A DNA stretch of 64,000 nt from the NCBI GenBank assembly GCA_949128115.1, contig OX421962.1:43919745-43983744 (forward strand). The letters run 5' to 3'. Origin of the DNA: Anaspis maculata. Its lineage: Eukaryota > Arthropoda > Insecta > Coleoptera > Scraptiidae. Under the pieces are notes generated by a model, which searched no databases, was not told the origin of the DNA, and worked only from the letters and a program-made list of their open reading frames with translations. Position numbers and translations under genes: made by a program. Below, piece by piece: positions 1-13,600 of the stretch (position 1 is the first letter of the stretch; the number at the start of each line of letters is the position of its first letter).

Positions 1-706
1 ACAATATTCAGACTGACTAACTGAGAGTTGCGTACTATTTAGCTTGTCTGTCATTCATCACGGCCAACTCAATTTGTCAAAAAAAAAAAATGAAAAAATC
101 ACAAATTTTGTGAAAATTTCCGATTATCTCGAAAAAAATGAAGTTTAAGGGTAGGGTATCCCTAGTAAAAATGAAAGAGGATAAAAAAAGCTATCAGATA
201 ACGTTATAAAATTAGGGGCATGCTATTTGAAAAAAATGAGTTATGAGACTTTGAAAATTATAAAGTTTGATTTTTTTTGTGAACGCCCTGTATCAAGAAA
301 TCGCAATTTTTTGACATTGGGATATTGGTCTTTGACTTGACTATCACCATGTCAAGTTTCATCTCTTAGTTTTGAAAAGCAAGGCCGCTACGATTTTTTC
401 AAGATAACTGTGGAAATGCGATTTTTTTTCAGTTTTTAATTTTTAGTTGGTAGCACTGCCACACAATTGGAAAACAAAAATACAGGCATAAGACAGTTAA
501 AAAAGTTGAATCCGAAAATGCAAAAAAATATAGGGTGTCCCATTTAAAAAAATTGACGTTTTGTTGATCCCGTCAAAATGGGACACCTGTATAGCTCAAA
601 ATAATTTATGGTCTCATCAAACCATATAACTTCTTTCTTACATCTTTTTCTCTATCTTGAACGGTAAGACCGCTATGGGATAATTACGCTAGAATGGACC
701 ACCCTG
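1..706. mobile_element. One arm of a foldback (inverted-repeat) transposon, cut by the window edge
   Basis: The segment matches, with small differences, the arm at 50068-50487 and the reverse complement of 49252-49961. It ends with CACCCTG followed by TA at 707-708, the terminus shared by many elements in this window. The missing arm must lie left of base 1. No coding capacity is seen. Confidence 0.8.
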
Positions 707-707
707 T

Positions 708-2333
708 ATAATGCATGACATACAGGGCGACAATGAAAGGAGTTTCAAAGAGCTTCATTTTAAAGCACGTCCCACTTTTACAAAAAAATTCGCCGAGTCT
801 TTCTGATTACATTTTTATGAAGTTCACATCCATGGCTCTAAACGGTTTTTAAAATTTCCGCCTATCTTCTTTGGTTACAGGGTGATGTAAAAAAAAACAA
901 CTTTTTGTTTTTGTAGTGGTAACTTTTTTGTTTGTTAACCGATTTTCGCAATTTGGAGCTTATGTCGAAGCGAAGACCTCAGGTAAGAGGAATCGATTAA
1001 CAGAATGGAGTCTTGCAATTGAAAAACTCAACGTGAGGTCGCCACTACTGTATGGGGCGCCTACTTCGATGAAGCGGCCCTAACGACGGGAAAAACACGG
1101 GAGTTTGAGTAGTTTGACCAGTAACTGACAGTGACTTGAAACGTCAGGCAAGAAACAGAGGTTATCCAATTTTCAAATCAAGACATGAAATGAAGGACGC
1201 CGGTCGTTGAAGCGTCAACGCCGTCAAAATTGTCGAATTTGCCCCCAACGGTTGTGGCGCCCTCGGTGTGCAAAAGTGGCAGTGCAAGGTCCCATTGAGT
1301 TAACACATAATTTCAAAAAGGGGGGTTGCATAAAATGTGACCTGAGCATGAAAAATAAGGCCGGAATCTGGAATTTTTCAAAAAGAATCAACTTGTCATT
1401 GAAGAAACCACTCATTACGAACATTTTAAGATCAGTCTCGCTTATTTGGGGCAAAAATTAACGACGGCAAACCCAAATTGGGACTGCATGTTTTCACAGG
1501 AGAACCGATGCTCTTGCTTACCTGAAAATACACGTAACCTATGTTACGAGAATCACTGATCGAGTTTCCTTCACGATTTGGACAGTCAACAGAGGGTCGA
1601 CAGAAACAGTCAAAAGTAACAATAAGTACGTATGTTTTCAGGCAAGCAAAGGCATCAGAGTTCTCCTGTGAAAACATGCAGTCCTAATTTGGGTTTTCCG
1701 TCGTTAATTGTGGCCCCATATAAGCGAGACTGATCTTAAAATATTCGCAATGAGTGGTTCCTTCAACGACAAGTTGATTCTTGTTAAAAAATTGCCCCAA
1801 ATCGGATCTCGACCTTATTTCATACTTTGGTCACAATTGATGCAACTTATTAAAATTATGTGTAAATTCAATTCTGTTGATGAATTTCTCTTAACTGAGG
1901 TCTTTGCTTCAACATAAGCTCCAAATTGTGAAAATCGGTTGACAAACAAAAAAGTTACCACGACAAAAACAAAAAGCTGTTTCTATGTACGTACGATCGC
2001 ACGCAAAATAAACGGAGACAGTGTTTCGCGCGGAGTGTACTGGTTTAATGAATTTTAGCCTTTTTGTCACTGTGACACCAAGCCGAAATTCAGTGAATCG
2101 GTACACTCCGCGCGAAACACTGTCTCCGTTTATTTTGCGTGCGATCGTACATCACCCTGTCACCAAAGAAGATAGACGGGAATTTTGAAAACCGTCTCGA
2201 GTCATGGATGTGCACTTCTTAAAAATGTTATCAGAAAGACTCGGCGATTTTTTTTTGGCAAAACTGGGACGTGCTTTAAAATGAAATATTTCAACACTCC
2301 TTTCGTTGTCGCTCTGTACATCATGCATTATGT
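708..2333. mobile_element. 1.6-kb palindromic foldback element with nested insertions
   Basis: Sequence 708-980 is repeated in reverse complement at 1890-2333, and 1330-1500 pairs with 1655-1860, so almost the whole segment folds on itself around about 1580. Inside are a second pair of CAGGGTG-type ends (878 and 2159) and a small MITE at 1990-2151. Short ORFs here are by-products of the palindrome. Confidence 0.8.
1990..2151. mobile_element. 162-bp MITE with about 50-bp near-perfect inverted repeats
   Basis: The left arm (about 1990-2040) and right arm (2101-2151) are near-perfect reverse complements, including the GC-rich core GTTTCGCGCGGAGTGTAC. About 60 bp of unique sequence separates them. 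It lies in one arm of the larger palindrome and has no counterpart in the other arm, so it inserted later. Confidence 0.75.
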
Positions 2334-2880
2334 ATTCAATTGTTTGGTCTATTGTTGCACCTTATAGTGGAAATAATGAGCTATCCAAAAACACTGCACT
2401 TTTTAGAATCGGTCAGTTTTTTCCGAGATATTCGTATTTGAAATCGGGCGAAATTTTCGAGTGGACCACTTAAATTGTTGAGCAGTTTAGTTATTGGTTG
2501 CGTCAGAAAAAAAATCATATCTAAAAAACTATTATCAGTCCTGAGTCAAAAAATGTTGTTTAAAAAAATTCTCTAATACTTTGGCCTCATTTGCTTCGCT
2601 GGTTGTATATCGAAAATTGGGAAAACAAAAAAGTTCCTCGCTGGCTGAAACTCATGATGCATTCATAGCCGATGAAAATATTTATAAACTGAATAAATAA
2701 ATGATAAACCATAGTATTGTTCCCCAATCGTTGTCACACTGTAACAAAGGCCCGGATATGTACTTCAATTAAAAAAAAAATAAGCACATAGCTTCATTCG
2801 ATCGAAAGATATGATGATGTAAAGGTAGGCATATATGCGTTTTCTTTATTTAGATGAGTTTCGCAACTTGTGCGTTCTTT
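2334..2880. other. AT-rich non-coding stretch
   Basis: No ORF with recognisable similarity, no tandem repeat and no clear inverted repeat was seen here. Confidence 0.5.
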
Positions 2881-2884
2881 ATTG

Positions 2885-2995
2885 TTGTTAAAGACTGTTT
2901 AACAAAAACGAGGAACGAGAAAAAAAATCACGGAAAAAAAAGAGGCCACAAATCCTCCGCCACTACGTTTGGCGAGGCTTAAAAAGTGGTTCCGT
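2885..2995. repeat. Dispersed repeat also present near 60.8 kb
   Basis: The stretch reading AACGAGGAACGAGAAAAA, then GGCCACAAA, then CCACTACGTNTGGCGAGGC occurs here and again, in the same orientation and somewhat diverged, at about 60820-60925. The family is not identified. Confidence 0.55.
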
Positions 2996-3600
2996 AGGGG
3001 CGCCACCCTCGGTTCCACCTATTTCAAATTCCAAGGGCGCTCTGGCCACAACTTTAGAACAAATTTGCGTGGCGCTCCTTCTCAATCGAAAGGGCACGGT
3101 CGTTTGTGCCATCCTACCAATTTTCGTGATTTTGTCACCAAGTGCAAGGTTCACTTGATTTTTGGTCACTAACCTGCGGACTATGATAAATCGCCTTGCG
3201 GAGTCGAGTCTCCATTACGGGTACAATAAGTATATCCTATATCCGTCGAAATCTACAATTCATTTTTTCTGGACGATTACTTAAATTACTTTCTCTATAT
3301 CACTATATCCCATGTTGAATGTGGGTCGGGAAAGTGGAAAAAAAAGAAGTTCCGCACCAAAATACCCATTGATTTGGCAAATTCACCTAGGTATCCAAAT
3401 TTTGTGACACTGACTTGAAAATTCGCGATAAGATTCGATAAAAATCTTATATCGGATTAACATCCCGAATCCCCGATTAATACATAAAATATGTTGCACA
3501 AGTACCGACTTATTGCCGGTCAGCTTGACTTTGAGTCATGTTTAAACCGTTTATCTTAATAAATATAATTCTTAATAATTATTGTTAGTAGTACGATTGA
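2996..3600. other. Non-coding stretch upstream of Myo9
   Basis: Overlapping antisense ORFs of about 67 residues at 2963-3172 look like chance reading of moderately GC-rich DNA. Nothing else was recognised. Confidence 0.4.
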
Positions 3601-3649
3601 GTACGTCAGATGACAGATGCAATTAACATGAATAACGTGAACGTTTCAG

Positions 3650-3900
3650 TAAAAGTCGATGTTTTTCAGAAAACCGTGATTCATAATTGGCGCGTCCTCG
3701 TCCTCGTCACGTGACCGGCCTTGATGTGTAAGCAGTGCCTCCTGTCTACAGTTGGCTCATTCTCTGGTTGGCTCTGACTAAAACAAACGAAAATGGTGGG
3801 CAGTGACCGTCGTTCCTGAACCATTTTAATGCTGAAATGGGCAAATCCCTCTCGGTTGTGGAGTTTCGTGGTACGCGCGACTGACCGATCGGACCCTAAG
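3650..3900 (+). promoter_or_regulatory. Probable Myo9 promoter and 5' non-coding exon
   Basis: GC content rises here relative to the flanks, and a CACGTG E-box lies at 3708-3713. A consensus donor (CTAAG/GTACGT, intron from 3901) and an acceptor (TTTCAG, exon from 4266) would join a non-coding first exon to the exon holding the ATG at 4400. This is inferred from position and splice consensus only; no TATA box or initiator was identified. Confidence 0.3.
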
Positions 3901-4399
3901 GTACGTATGGAGCCCCGTGGGGACCCCCGAAACCCGTCCTTTCGCCCCCGTTCCCCGCGGGCAGTTGGCTGTGTAATGTTATTATGGGTGTTGCATCTGT
4001 CATTTCTGACTGCTTACAACGTCGCAGACACTTGTCATTGCGTTGCATGAACCCGTCCAATTAATTATTCCAATTAACCACTTGCCTTTATTGCATGTTG
4101 GTGGCGAAACTATTGCCCGAGCCACCGACCAGTTGCGAGCGTGGCCGTAAGCGGAGCAAAGCCCAGAAGAAGCAACATGTGACCCCAATTTGACACCCTG
4201 CCCCTTTCGGGTCTTCCTCTGATGGGCCTTGAAATCAAGCTTAATGATGGCATTTCCCGTTTCAGGACGCTCCCGGTGCGAGGAAATATGCGAACGGTGC
4301 GTGGCGCAAAGTGCGATGTGATTGATGCCTTTGTGTGGTCACAGTGGTGATGGGCAGTAATGGAACTTTGGAGGGTGTAATGTGAGCCGCCCCTAAACA

Positions 4400-4645
4400 A
4401 TGATGCCCACCACGGAAAATAACAGGCACATCGTGCAGGTGTACGTGGGCGCCCTGTCGGCGCTCTATGAAGCCCTCTCGGTGGAGGCCAGCAAACAGAC
4501 CACATCAGAGGAAATTGTGTCGTGCATTGTGGAACGGCTCTTGCTCAATGAAAATGCCTGCTACGAGCTTGCGGAAGTCATCGGTGATGACTTTGGCCAG
4601 GAATGTAAGGAGCGCAGACTTGCCTCCTCTGAGAACCCCGTGCAG
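4400..4645 (+). CDS. Myo9: Myo9 coding exon 1 (Ras-association domain)
   Basis: 82 codons from the tandem ATGs at 4400 to CAG, followed by donor GTAATT. It reads [20 protein letters not shown], a ubiquitin-like RA domain typical of the class IX N-terminus. It ends in phase 0 and joins exon 2 as [11 protein letters not shown]. Confidence 0.9.
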
Positions 4646-7600
4646 GTAATTTAACTCCCAATGTGCCTAATTTTTAATACTATGCATACTATGAAAACAA
4701 TCCCTACTTTGAAGCAATCCAATGCAATTTTTGAGAAAAAAAAAACATTATTTTAGTATGTAATGTAATACAAAACTTCAGCCACAAAAAACAGGCAATT
4801 TTATAAAATTTATAGAATGAAAAACTGCTTACCACCTTTCAGGGAATGATGCAAATTCTCATGAAAATAAAAGTTGCAATTTGCAATTACTGTGACTAGA
4901 TGGCGATGACAGATAAACAAACAAACAAAAGAGGTCATAGATGCACTGGTGCACTACTTCTAGATTTTGATTGAACAGGCTGCTTGCAGGGGCGGATGGG
5001 CCCACCGGGATACCGGGAAATTTCCCGGTGGCCTGTCGGTCTGTGGCCCGTCGTGAGCCGGTCCAGATTGCGATTTTTATTATTACACTGATCTCTGAAA
5101 AAAAATACGACAGCGGCCCCCGACTTTTGGTGCTGTATGGCCCGCCCGTACCTACACTACATAACATAACAATAACAATCCGGTAACGCGAAGGCAAAGG
5201 CCGTCACAAATGGATTTTTATTACTATAAACAACATTGCATCGATCTCGATTACTGGGAACCGAGCGCTCTCGCTTCCTGGAGAGAAGACCTATTCGGTT
5301 TTTCTTACCTATATAGAATAAGAATTTAGAACTAGAAAAGACCAAACAAATGGATCTATTTCAGAATGTGTTGGCTATTGCGATTGTTTAAAAAGTTTTT
5401 AGGCGCCCTTTGCCATTGCTCGATCCTTTCTTTTCGCGTTCTGTTTCCCATCTCAGTTTGTGACAGATTTTCGACACAAGCAGATTAAATCCTAACTAAG
5501 TACCTACTAATTACACAGTCATTTTTTCCACCCACGAATTTCCCGAGAAAAAAAGTTTATGCCAATAATTGTGTCATTTGTCATCCGATCGTCAATACAA
5601 AATGTATACCTAAGCCAAATGAATTAAGGTAGGTGATTATTTGAAATAATTTTTTACTATGTCGTTACGCTAACGGTTCTGCAATTATATTTGTTAGGGT
5701 GAAAACCGAGGTGAAAACACACTTACTTACCGATATTGTGACTAAGGTACCTACCTAATAACTATTGTTGGGGGAAGATTCGAATGGCGAAATAATGCCA
5801 CCAAAACGAAAAGGAGGGCAAGAACGAAAACTCGAGAGCGAAAAGAAAAAAAGAAGTGAAATAGCGAGAAAATGCCGGTCTCTGGATACAATGCTTGGTC
5901 GCTTAACTGCTCCCTCAAGTTCAGGGACAAGCAGTGATGGAAGCAAGAAAATACAAATACCAGATCAAGAACCCCAAGAATATCAATCACCATCACATGT
6001 TACAACAGAAGTTCAAATTCAAACTGAGTCGTCGAAAATGCTGTTAGATACCTCCTCAGACGATGACGACAACGACTTTGATATGGGGATAGGGAGTGAA
6101 AGCAAAAAAGATGATGATGATTTAGAGGAGGAAGCGGAGGACGAGGATAAGAAGCCGCAGTCGGAGCCATTACTGGAACAGCCGGAAGATGCGGAGACAG
6201 CGCCTGGCGATTTCTTTGATCGTCCTGATCCCAATAAATTAAAACTATTTTTTGAATACCATCCAAAGATACCTGTCGCACAAAAAGATGTACCTTTCAA
6301 TATCGAAAAAGCCTTCGCGCGAAAGAACAAGTCAAAGAGAATATGGCTGAGTTATAGCGAAGAAAGAAAGGCCCTTTTCTGTACAGTTTGTCTAGCCTAT
6401 GACAAGGATCAAAATTCGGCTTTTGCAAAAGGTATGTCTGATTGGAAACATGTTTACCAGCGGATAGAGGAGCACGAAAGCGCTATCAGTCATGGTAGAA
6501 ACTGTGAATCATATTTTATGTATGCTAAAAATCAAAGAATGGACACATTGCTTTTTGGGAACGTCACTGAAATGAGGAACAAAAAAGTTGCTAACAATCG
6601 GCATGTGTTGGATGTTGTTATCAATGTTATAAAATTGATCGGAAAACGAGGCCTGTCCTACCGTGGTACGGCAAATGAAGCCGCCTACAATCTGGAAAAT
6701 GAAAACCTTGATCATGGAAACTTCCTAGAGATCATTCTTCTTTTGTCCAAATTCGATATGATCTTAAAAAGTCACTTGGATATCATCATTGCAAGAAGTA
6801 AAACATATCATAAGAAGCAAATAAAACGTCGTGCTGGCAATTTTTGCACATTTTTGTCTAAAACAACTATAAATTCGATCATTACCATAATTACGCAAAT
6901 GATACAAAAGAAGATATCTTCAGAGATACAGGCCTCCACAATGTTCTCAATAGAGATAGACAGCACTCAAGATATTTCAGTTACTGACCAATGTGCCGTA
7001 GTAATAAGGTATGTATTTAGTATTGTGTCATCATGTTTATATATTTTTTTATTCAATTTGTCATTTGTCAATTACATTTTAGATATGTTTACAACGCATC
7101 AATCCACGAACGCCTTCTTGCAGTGGTTCCCTGCCACGACAGCACAGGAAAGGGATTCCACACCATGATTCATGACGTATTGGAAAAAAATGGACTGGAT
7201 GAGAAAAATTGCATTGCTGATTCTACTGACGGGGCAGCCAATATGCAAGGAAGTTATTCAGGATTCTCTGCTTTCATGGTTCAGGAGAATGAAAATCATG
7301 TGCATGTTTGGTGCTATGCACATATCCTAAATCTTGTTCTGACAGATATTTTCAAATCTCACATCAAGGCAGCATCGTTTTTTTCGTTACTGAATTGTAT
7401 CGCTGTATTCTTCAAAGAATCACATCAACGGATGGGTTACTGGTTAAACATTGGCAACAATCCTAGAGCGAAGAAACTCCAGTTAATAGGAGAAACTCGT
7501 TGGTGGTCAAAGGAAGCAGCGCTCAGTAAAATTTTTGGTAATTTCAATGAACCCGATAATGCATTGTATGTTGATTTAATCGATGTCCTTAACACGATTG

Positions 7601-10600
7601 AAAATACACCAAAAATTAAACCCGATGCAAGAGCGACAGCTGCCAGTTACAAGGTACAATTACTGAAATATGAAAATGTCCAAATTGCGCAGATATTTCT
7701 GAAACTCTTCTCTATAACCGGCCCTCTATCAAGGTACGTGCAGACAAAAGGGCTAGATTTGTTGAAATGCAACTCGATGGTCGACGCCGCCATATTAAAT
7801 TTGAAAAAAATGCAAAGAAATATGACGGAAGTTAAAGCCTCTGCAGATAAATTCGTAGAATGGGTTAAACTCGCTTTTGAAACAAAAGAATTCGAATTCT
7901 TTATTGAAGAGCAATTGCCTGAAACTCGTCCACAAAAAAAGAAGAAATTTTTTGATGAGAAAACCTCCGATGAAGTCCCAGTGAGTCAGAATGAGAAATT
8001 TAAGGTCGGCTTCTTCAACGTCATTATGGATACTGCAGTGGAATCAATCAACAGAAGATTCGCAAAAAATGCTGAATTATGTAGGGATTTAAACGTTTTG
8101 GACCCGAATAATTTTGAGGAAATTGCCAAATTTGAGCTACCAGAGAACTCTTTGAGAGTATTGTCAGAAAAGTTGCTCAAATTTGATGCATCTGCAACGC
8201 CTGCGATATTAAAAGAAGAACTAACTAGTTTTGCGGGCAACTGGAAGACTATCAAACTGACAATTGAAGATTCCTACAAAATAAATTATGCTCAATTTGA
8301 CGCAGATTCAGACGACTCTTCCCAAGCAACAGACGCAGAGGAAGAAGGCCCAAAGGAAAAGGAGTCAAAAGCGTGCACCGAAACTAAAAATTGCCAGAAC
8401 TGCGTCATTTGTTGCTATTGTGCAATTTTGAAATATAATTTGTTTAAGGGAGCCTATCCCACACTGGTACTAGCTTATCAGTATATACTAACATTGCCTA
8501 TTTCACAAGTAGCTTGTGAGCGATCTTTTTCAACTTTGAAATTCATCAAAAACAGATTGAGAAATACTTTGTCTGATAATAGACTCGAAGCATTCATGCT
8601 GATGAATATCGAAAAAGAGGTGCTGAACGATATCAACAACGATGAAATAATCAATCGTTTGGGTCAAACAAGCAAACTAATGAGGGACGCATTAATATAT
8701 TAATAATTTGATAGTTATTAATTGTGATTTGGGTGCTATAATTATTTATTATGTACACCTACTTCTATAACATTGTTTCGTTTATGTTCTGTAATACATT
8801 TATGTTTTGTTTTATGTTTTTCTTCATAAATATAATATACCCAATATTTTGACAACATGACAATTTTATTTGTAAAAAAATTAACAAAAAATAAAAAAAA
8901 TGTGATTCGAAAAAAAAATGCAAAAGTTACAAAGCTTTTCCCTGGTAACGAGCGGGGGGGGGGGGGCTGCGGTTTGTTGGCCTGCCGGCAAAATTTCCCG
9001 GTAAGATTTTTGGCGCCCATCCGCCCCTGGCTGCTTGACTGCATCCACTGCATCTAGATATACAGGTGTCCCGGAATTAGTGTTACAAAACTCACAGGGA
9101 GGTAGAAAATTGAAAAATAAGGCGACTTTTGTCAATAAACATACCCTCTCAAACGTATAATGACGGAGATACAGGCTTTCAAAGTTGTTTTTTGAAAACA
9201 GTTTTTTTTGCATACTTTTTAACCGTTCAGCCGATTTCATTCAAATTCAAACCAAAGTTTATTGAGACAGGTCTTTATTGAACAATAATAACGAATTTCA
9301 TCAGACATTTTTAGGGGCGAAGATAATGAGGGGTACGCTCCCCCTTTTCCCCCTATTTTTAACCCCGCTGGATCTTTTTGAGAACAGTTTCAATTTTTGA
9401 ATTCTGCGTTTAATTTAGAGAAAAAACTTACTTTTGCAAAATTTTGATTAGAGGCTTCATTTTCAAGATATTTGGGTTAGAAACATTAGAAAACATCACA
9501 AAATCGCCACTTTCCAGGGCCCAAATTGTTTTTTTTTCTGGAAAACTTCATGTTTCTCAGCGAAAATGATGGTTTATCAACTTAAAACACCCAGAAAACT
9601 CATTCCAGTTGACGAATCATGGGTTTTCTTAGATTTTAATTTTTAAGGCCCAGGAAAGTGGCGATTTCGAGATGTTTTGCAATGTTTCAATTCCAAATGT
9701 CTCGAAAACTAAGCCTCTAATCAAAATTTTGCAAGAGTAACTTTTCTCTTTAAATTGAACGTAGAATTCAAAAATTTAAACAATTTTCTGAAATATTCGG
9801 GTAGTTCAGAAATAGGGGGAAAAGGGAGGAGGGCACCCCCTATTATCTTCGCCCCTAAAAATGTTTAAGAAAATGCGTTACTATTGTTCAATAGAGACCT
9901 ATTTCAGTGAACTTTAGCTCAAATTTGACTGAAATCGGTTGAACGGTTCAAAAGTTATGCAAAAAAAAAACTGTTTTTCAAAAACAACTTTGAAGACGTG
10001 TATCTCCGTTATTATGCCTTTGCAAAGGTATGTTTATACAGGGTGATTCACGACTAATGCGACATGGTTGAATGCTAGGTAGAGGACATCGAGCAAGTCT
10101 AAATCTGTGCCAAAAAAACTATTTTGGTCAGCGGTTACGAAGATACAGAGTGTTTTCTTTGCTTGGGCTCAAATTTCAAAGAGCGATATCTTTGCAACGA
10201 TTTGATGAAATCCTACAAAATTTAGAAGAAACAGTCCTCTACTTAGGCTTCTCAAGATGGCCGATCTCCAGATTGAAAATACGGGACCGTACTGAAAAAA
10301 AAAATTGTTTGCTTTTTTTTTTGACAGATAACCACATTTTTCGATCGATGTTTGGAAAGAACAGCATCGGATTTGAAAAGTACAGAGAAAATGCTATAAA
10401 ATGAGCTTTTTAAATCGCACGGCACACTTCGACCAGTTTTACAAAAACATATCAAAGTAAGAACTTTGCACACATTTTACAACTTTGCCATACCTTTTTT
10501 TCCCTAATGTTCGTCAAAATTCATCTGAAATTATTTCTAAACTCGTTTCTAAAGCTCCTCTGCTGCAAATTTACGAAATAGTCTATTGCAGAATTGAATC

Positions 10601-13600
10601 TCCAGAATCCAGGACCGTACTTGAAAAACTTGTTTGTTCTTTTTTGACGTAAAAGCATATTTTCCGATTATTCTGGAGAAAAATTACATCTGATCCGGGA
10701 AGTGCAGATTTTTTTTTTATAAAATAGACTTCTCGAATTGAACGGCACACTTCGACCAATTTTACGTAAACAGATGAAAGGAAAAACTTGTACTTGATTT
10801 TACAATTTTGCCTATTTTTCTTTCCTAATGTTCGTCAAAATTAATTCTAAATCATCTCTAAAGCTCCCCTGCTCAAAATTTACGAGATGGCCTATCGCCA
10901 GAATTGAAAATCCAGGATCCAGTATCGTAGTAGAAAAAATTTGTTTTTTTTACATTAATAGCATATTTTCCGATCACTTTCTGGAAAAATTACATCGGAT
11001 TCAGAAGATATCTAAACGAAAAAAGCCGGTAAAAAATGCATTGAAGCTGATGATGCCATTTTGAAAATCTCTTGTGATGGAACAATTTCAAATGTTGTTT
11101 GTTTTTTAAGTTTCGAAATCTTTTATACCATTACGTTATTGAAAATCTCAAAAACTTTCCTTTTGAGGACTTTTATTTCGAAGCATTTTATTACATATTG
11201 TGAAACAGGTCAAAGTATGCTGTACGATTTGAGAAGTTCTTTTATTGGTATTTTTCCTGTAGATATTTTCTCAATCCGATGTCATTTTTCCCGAAAGTAA
11301 TCGGGAGATATGCTTTATGTCAAAAAAAACAAACCAGTTTTTTCAAGTACGGTCCTGGATCCTGAATTTTGAATTCTGGCAGTAGGCAATCTCAGGAATT
11401 CAGGAGAGCTTTGGAAATGACTTCGAATTAATTTTGACGCACATTAGGAAAGAAAGATACAGCAAAATTGTAAAATGTAGTACAATTTCTTCTTTTCATC
11501 CGTTTTTGTAACACTAGTCGAAATGTGCCGTACGGTTTAGGAAGTCTATTTCATAGCATTTTTCTTGTTCTTTCCGAATCCGATGTCATTTTTACCAAAA
11601 GCGATCGGATAATATGCTTGCTTTTATGTCAAGAAAAAAACAAGTTTTTCCAAGTACGGTCCTGGATTCTGGATACATATTCAATTCTGGCAATGGGCTA
11701 TTTTTCGTACATTTACAGCAGGGGAGCTTTGGAAACAATTTCGGATGAATTTTGACGAACATTAGGGGAAAAAGGGTAGGTACGGCAAAATGTGTACAAG
11801 CAGTTCTTACTTTGATCTGTTTTTGTGAAACTGGTCGAAGTGTGCCGTGCGATTTGGAAAGCTCATTTTATAGCATTTCCTCTGTACTTTCCAATCATTG
11901 GAGTCCAATGATGTTTTTTTCCGAACGTCGATCGGAAAATGTGATTTTCTGTCGAAAACAACGAAAACAACTTTTTTCAAGTACGGTCCTGGATTTTTGA
12001 TCTGGAGATGGGCCATCTTGAAGAGCCTCAGTAGAGGAGTATTTCTTCTGAATTTTGTCGGATTTCGTCAAACCGTTGCAAAGATATCGCACTTTGAAAT
12101 TTAAGCCCAAACATAGGAAACACCTGTATCTTCGTAGCCGCTGACCAAAAAAAAATTAATTTTCACACAGATTTAGACTCGCCTCAATATCCTCTACCTG
12201 GCATTCAACCATGTCGCATTAGTCATGAATCACCCTGTAGAGAAAAGTCCCCTTATTTTTTAATTTTCCATCTCCCTGTGAGTTTTTTAACACTTATTCC
12301 AGGGCACCTGTACAGGATGGTCCAGTCTTGGATATAATAATTATAAGGGGTGATAGAGAAACAAAAATGAAGAGGACTGTCCCAAAAAAAATCAGGAGTG
12401 CATAATATCGGAGATACAGCCCTTCAAAGTTGGAAGCAAAAGATCTTTTTTTTAGCATAACTTTGGAACCGTTCTATCGATTTTGTTCATGTTTGAATCA
12501 AAGTTTACTTGAAGCGAGTCTCTATCGAACGATAATAAAGCGTTTTATCAAAATTATTCAAGGGCGTGGATAACAGAGAGCACCTCTTTTTTGCCCCTCA
12601 ATTTTTTTTCTCTTGAAAAATTGAAAGAAGTTTCAAGGGTGTGAAAAATTAGGGGGTGAAAAGAGGGGGGACTCCTATCATCTACGCCCCTGCATATTTG
12701 GATAGAACGCGTTATTATAGTTTGATAGACACTTGCTTAAGTAAACTTTGGTTCAAGTTTGAACAAAATCGGTTGAACGGTTCAAAAGTTATGCTAAAAA
12801 AACGATTTTTTTATTTTCAACTTTGAAGGGCTATATCTCCGTTATTATGCACTTCTGAATTTTTTTTTCGAGAATGTCCCCTTAATTTTCGATTCTCTAT
12901 CATCTCTCAAAATTATTGTATAAAAACCTGTACCACCCTGTATAAGTACGTACTATCACCAGGTCCATGACTATCTCACATATTTACTTTGAACAAAATC
13001 GCAGCATTCATCCTCCGCTTTTTAGGTACAATGGGCCCAATAGTGAGGCCTACGTGCCATGTAGTCCCCCCCCCCAATAAATCTGGAAAATTTCTCCAAT
13101 TCTGCAGTAGTATATTATTATACAAGTTTCGTGAGACGTAGTATTGTCACACGACTGCCTTTGTGGTCACTTCTTATTCAACGAGATAATATACTATTTT
13201 ATCCACTTTACCCTAATAATAGAGTGTTTTCACAATTTTTTATTAATCGAAAAATAGAAAGTACTTTGGGTCTGTATCCCACTACATAGTAAATTTAGTT
13301 TTGACAAAAAATTCCTCACAATGATCTAAAAGGGGATACAAATTTAAAATTTAAACGAAATACACAATATTGCGTGACCGCTTCGCTTAGCGCATGCGCT
13401 AAAAAACGAGGTGATTCGTTCTAAGTCTTCCATATGTTACGCTGTAAAATATGTGATTCTCAAACTAAGCTCAATGGATTATGCGTCGTTTTCAAGTAGA
13501 AGTGGTTACATAGAAATATCGGAGTAACCCTCGCAACCTATTCATGAAAGCACATAATGTTAGGGATCATTCACAAATGCCCCAAATTACGAAATAAAAA

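Noticed and set aside
4110..4505. 131-residue minus-strand ORF over Myo9 exon 1
   Set aside because: It is the antisense of the conserved RA-domain exon and upstream GC-rich DNA, with no domain of its own.
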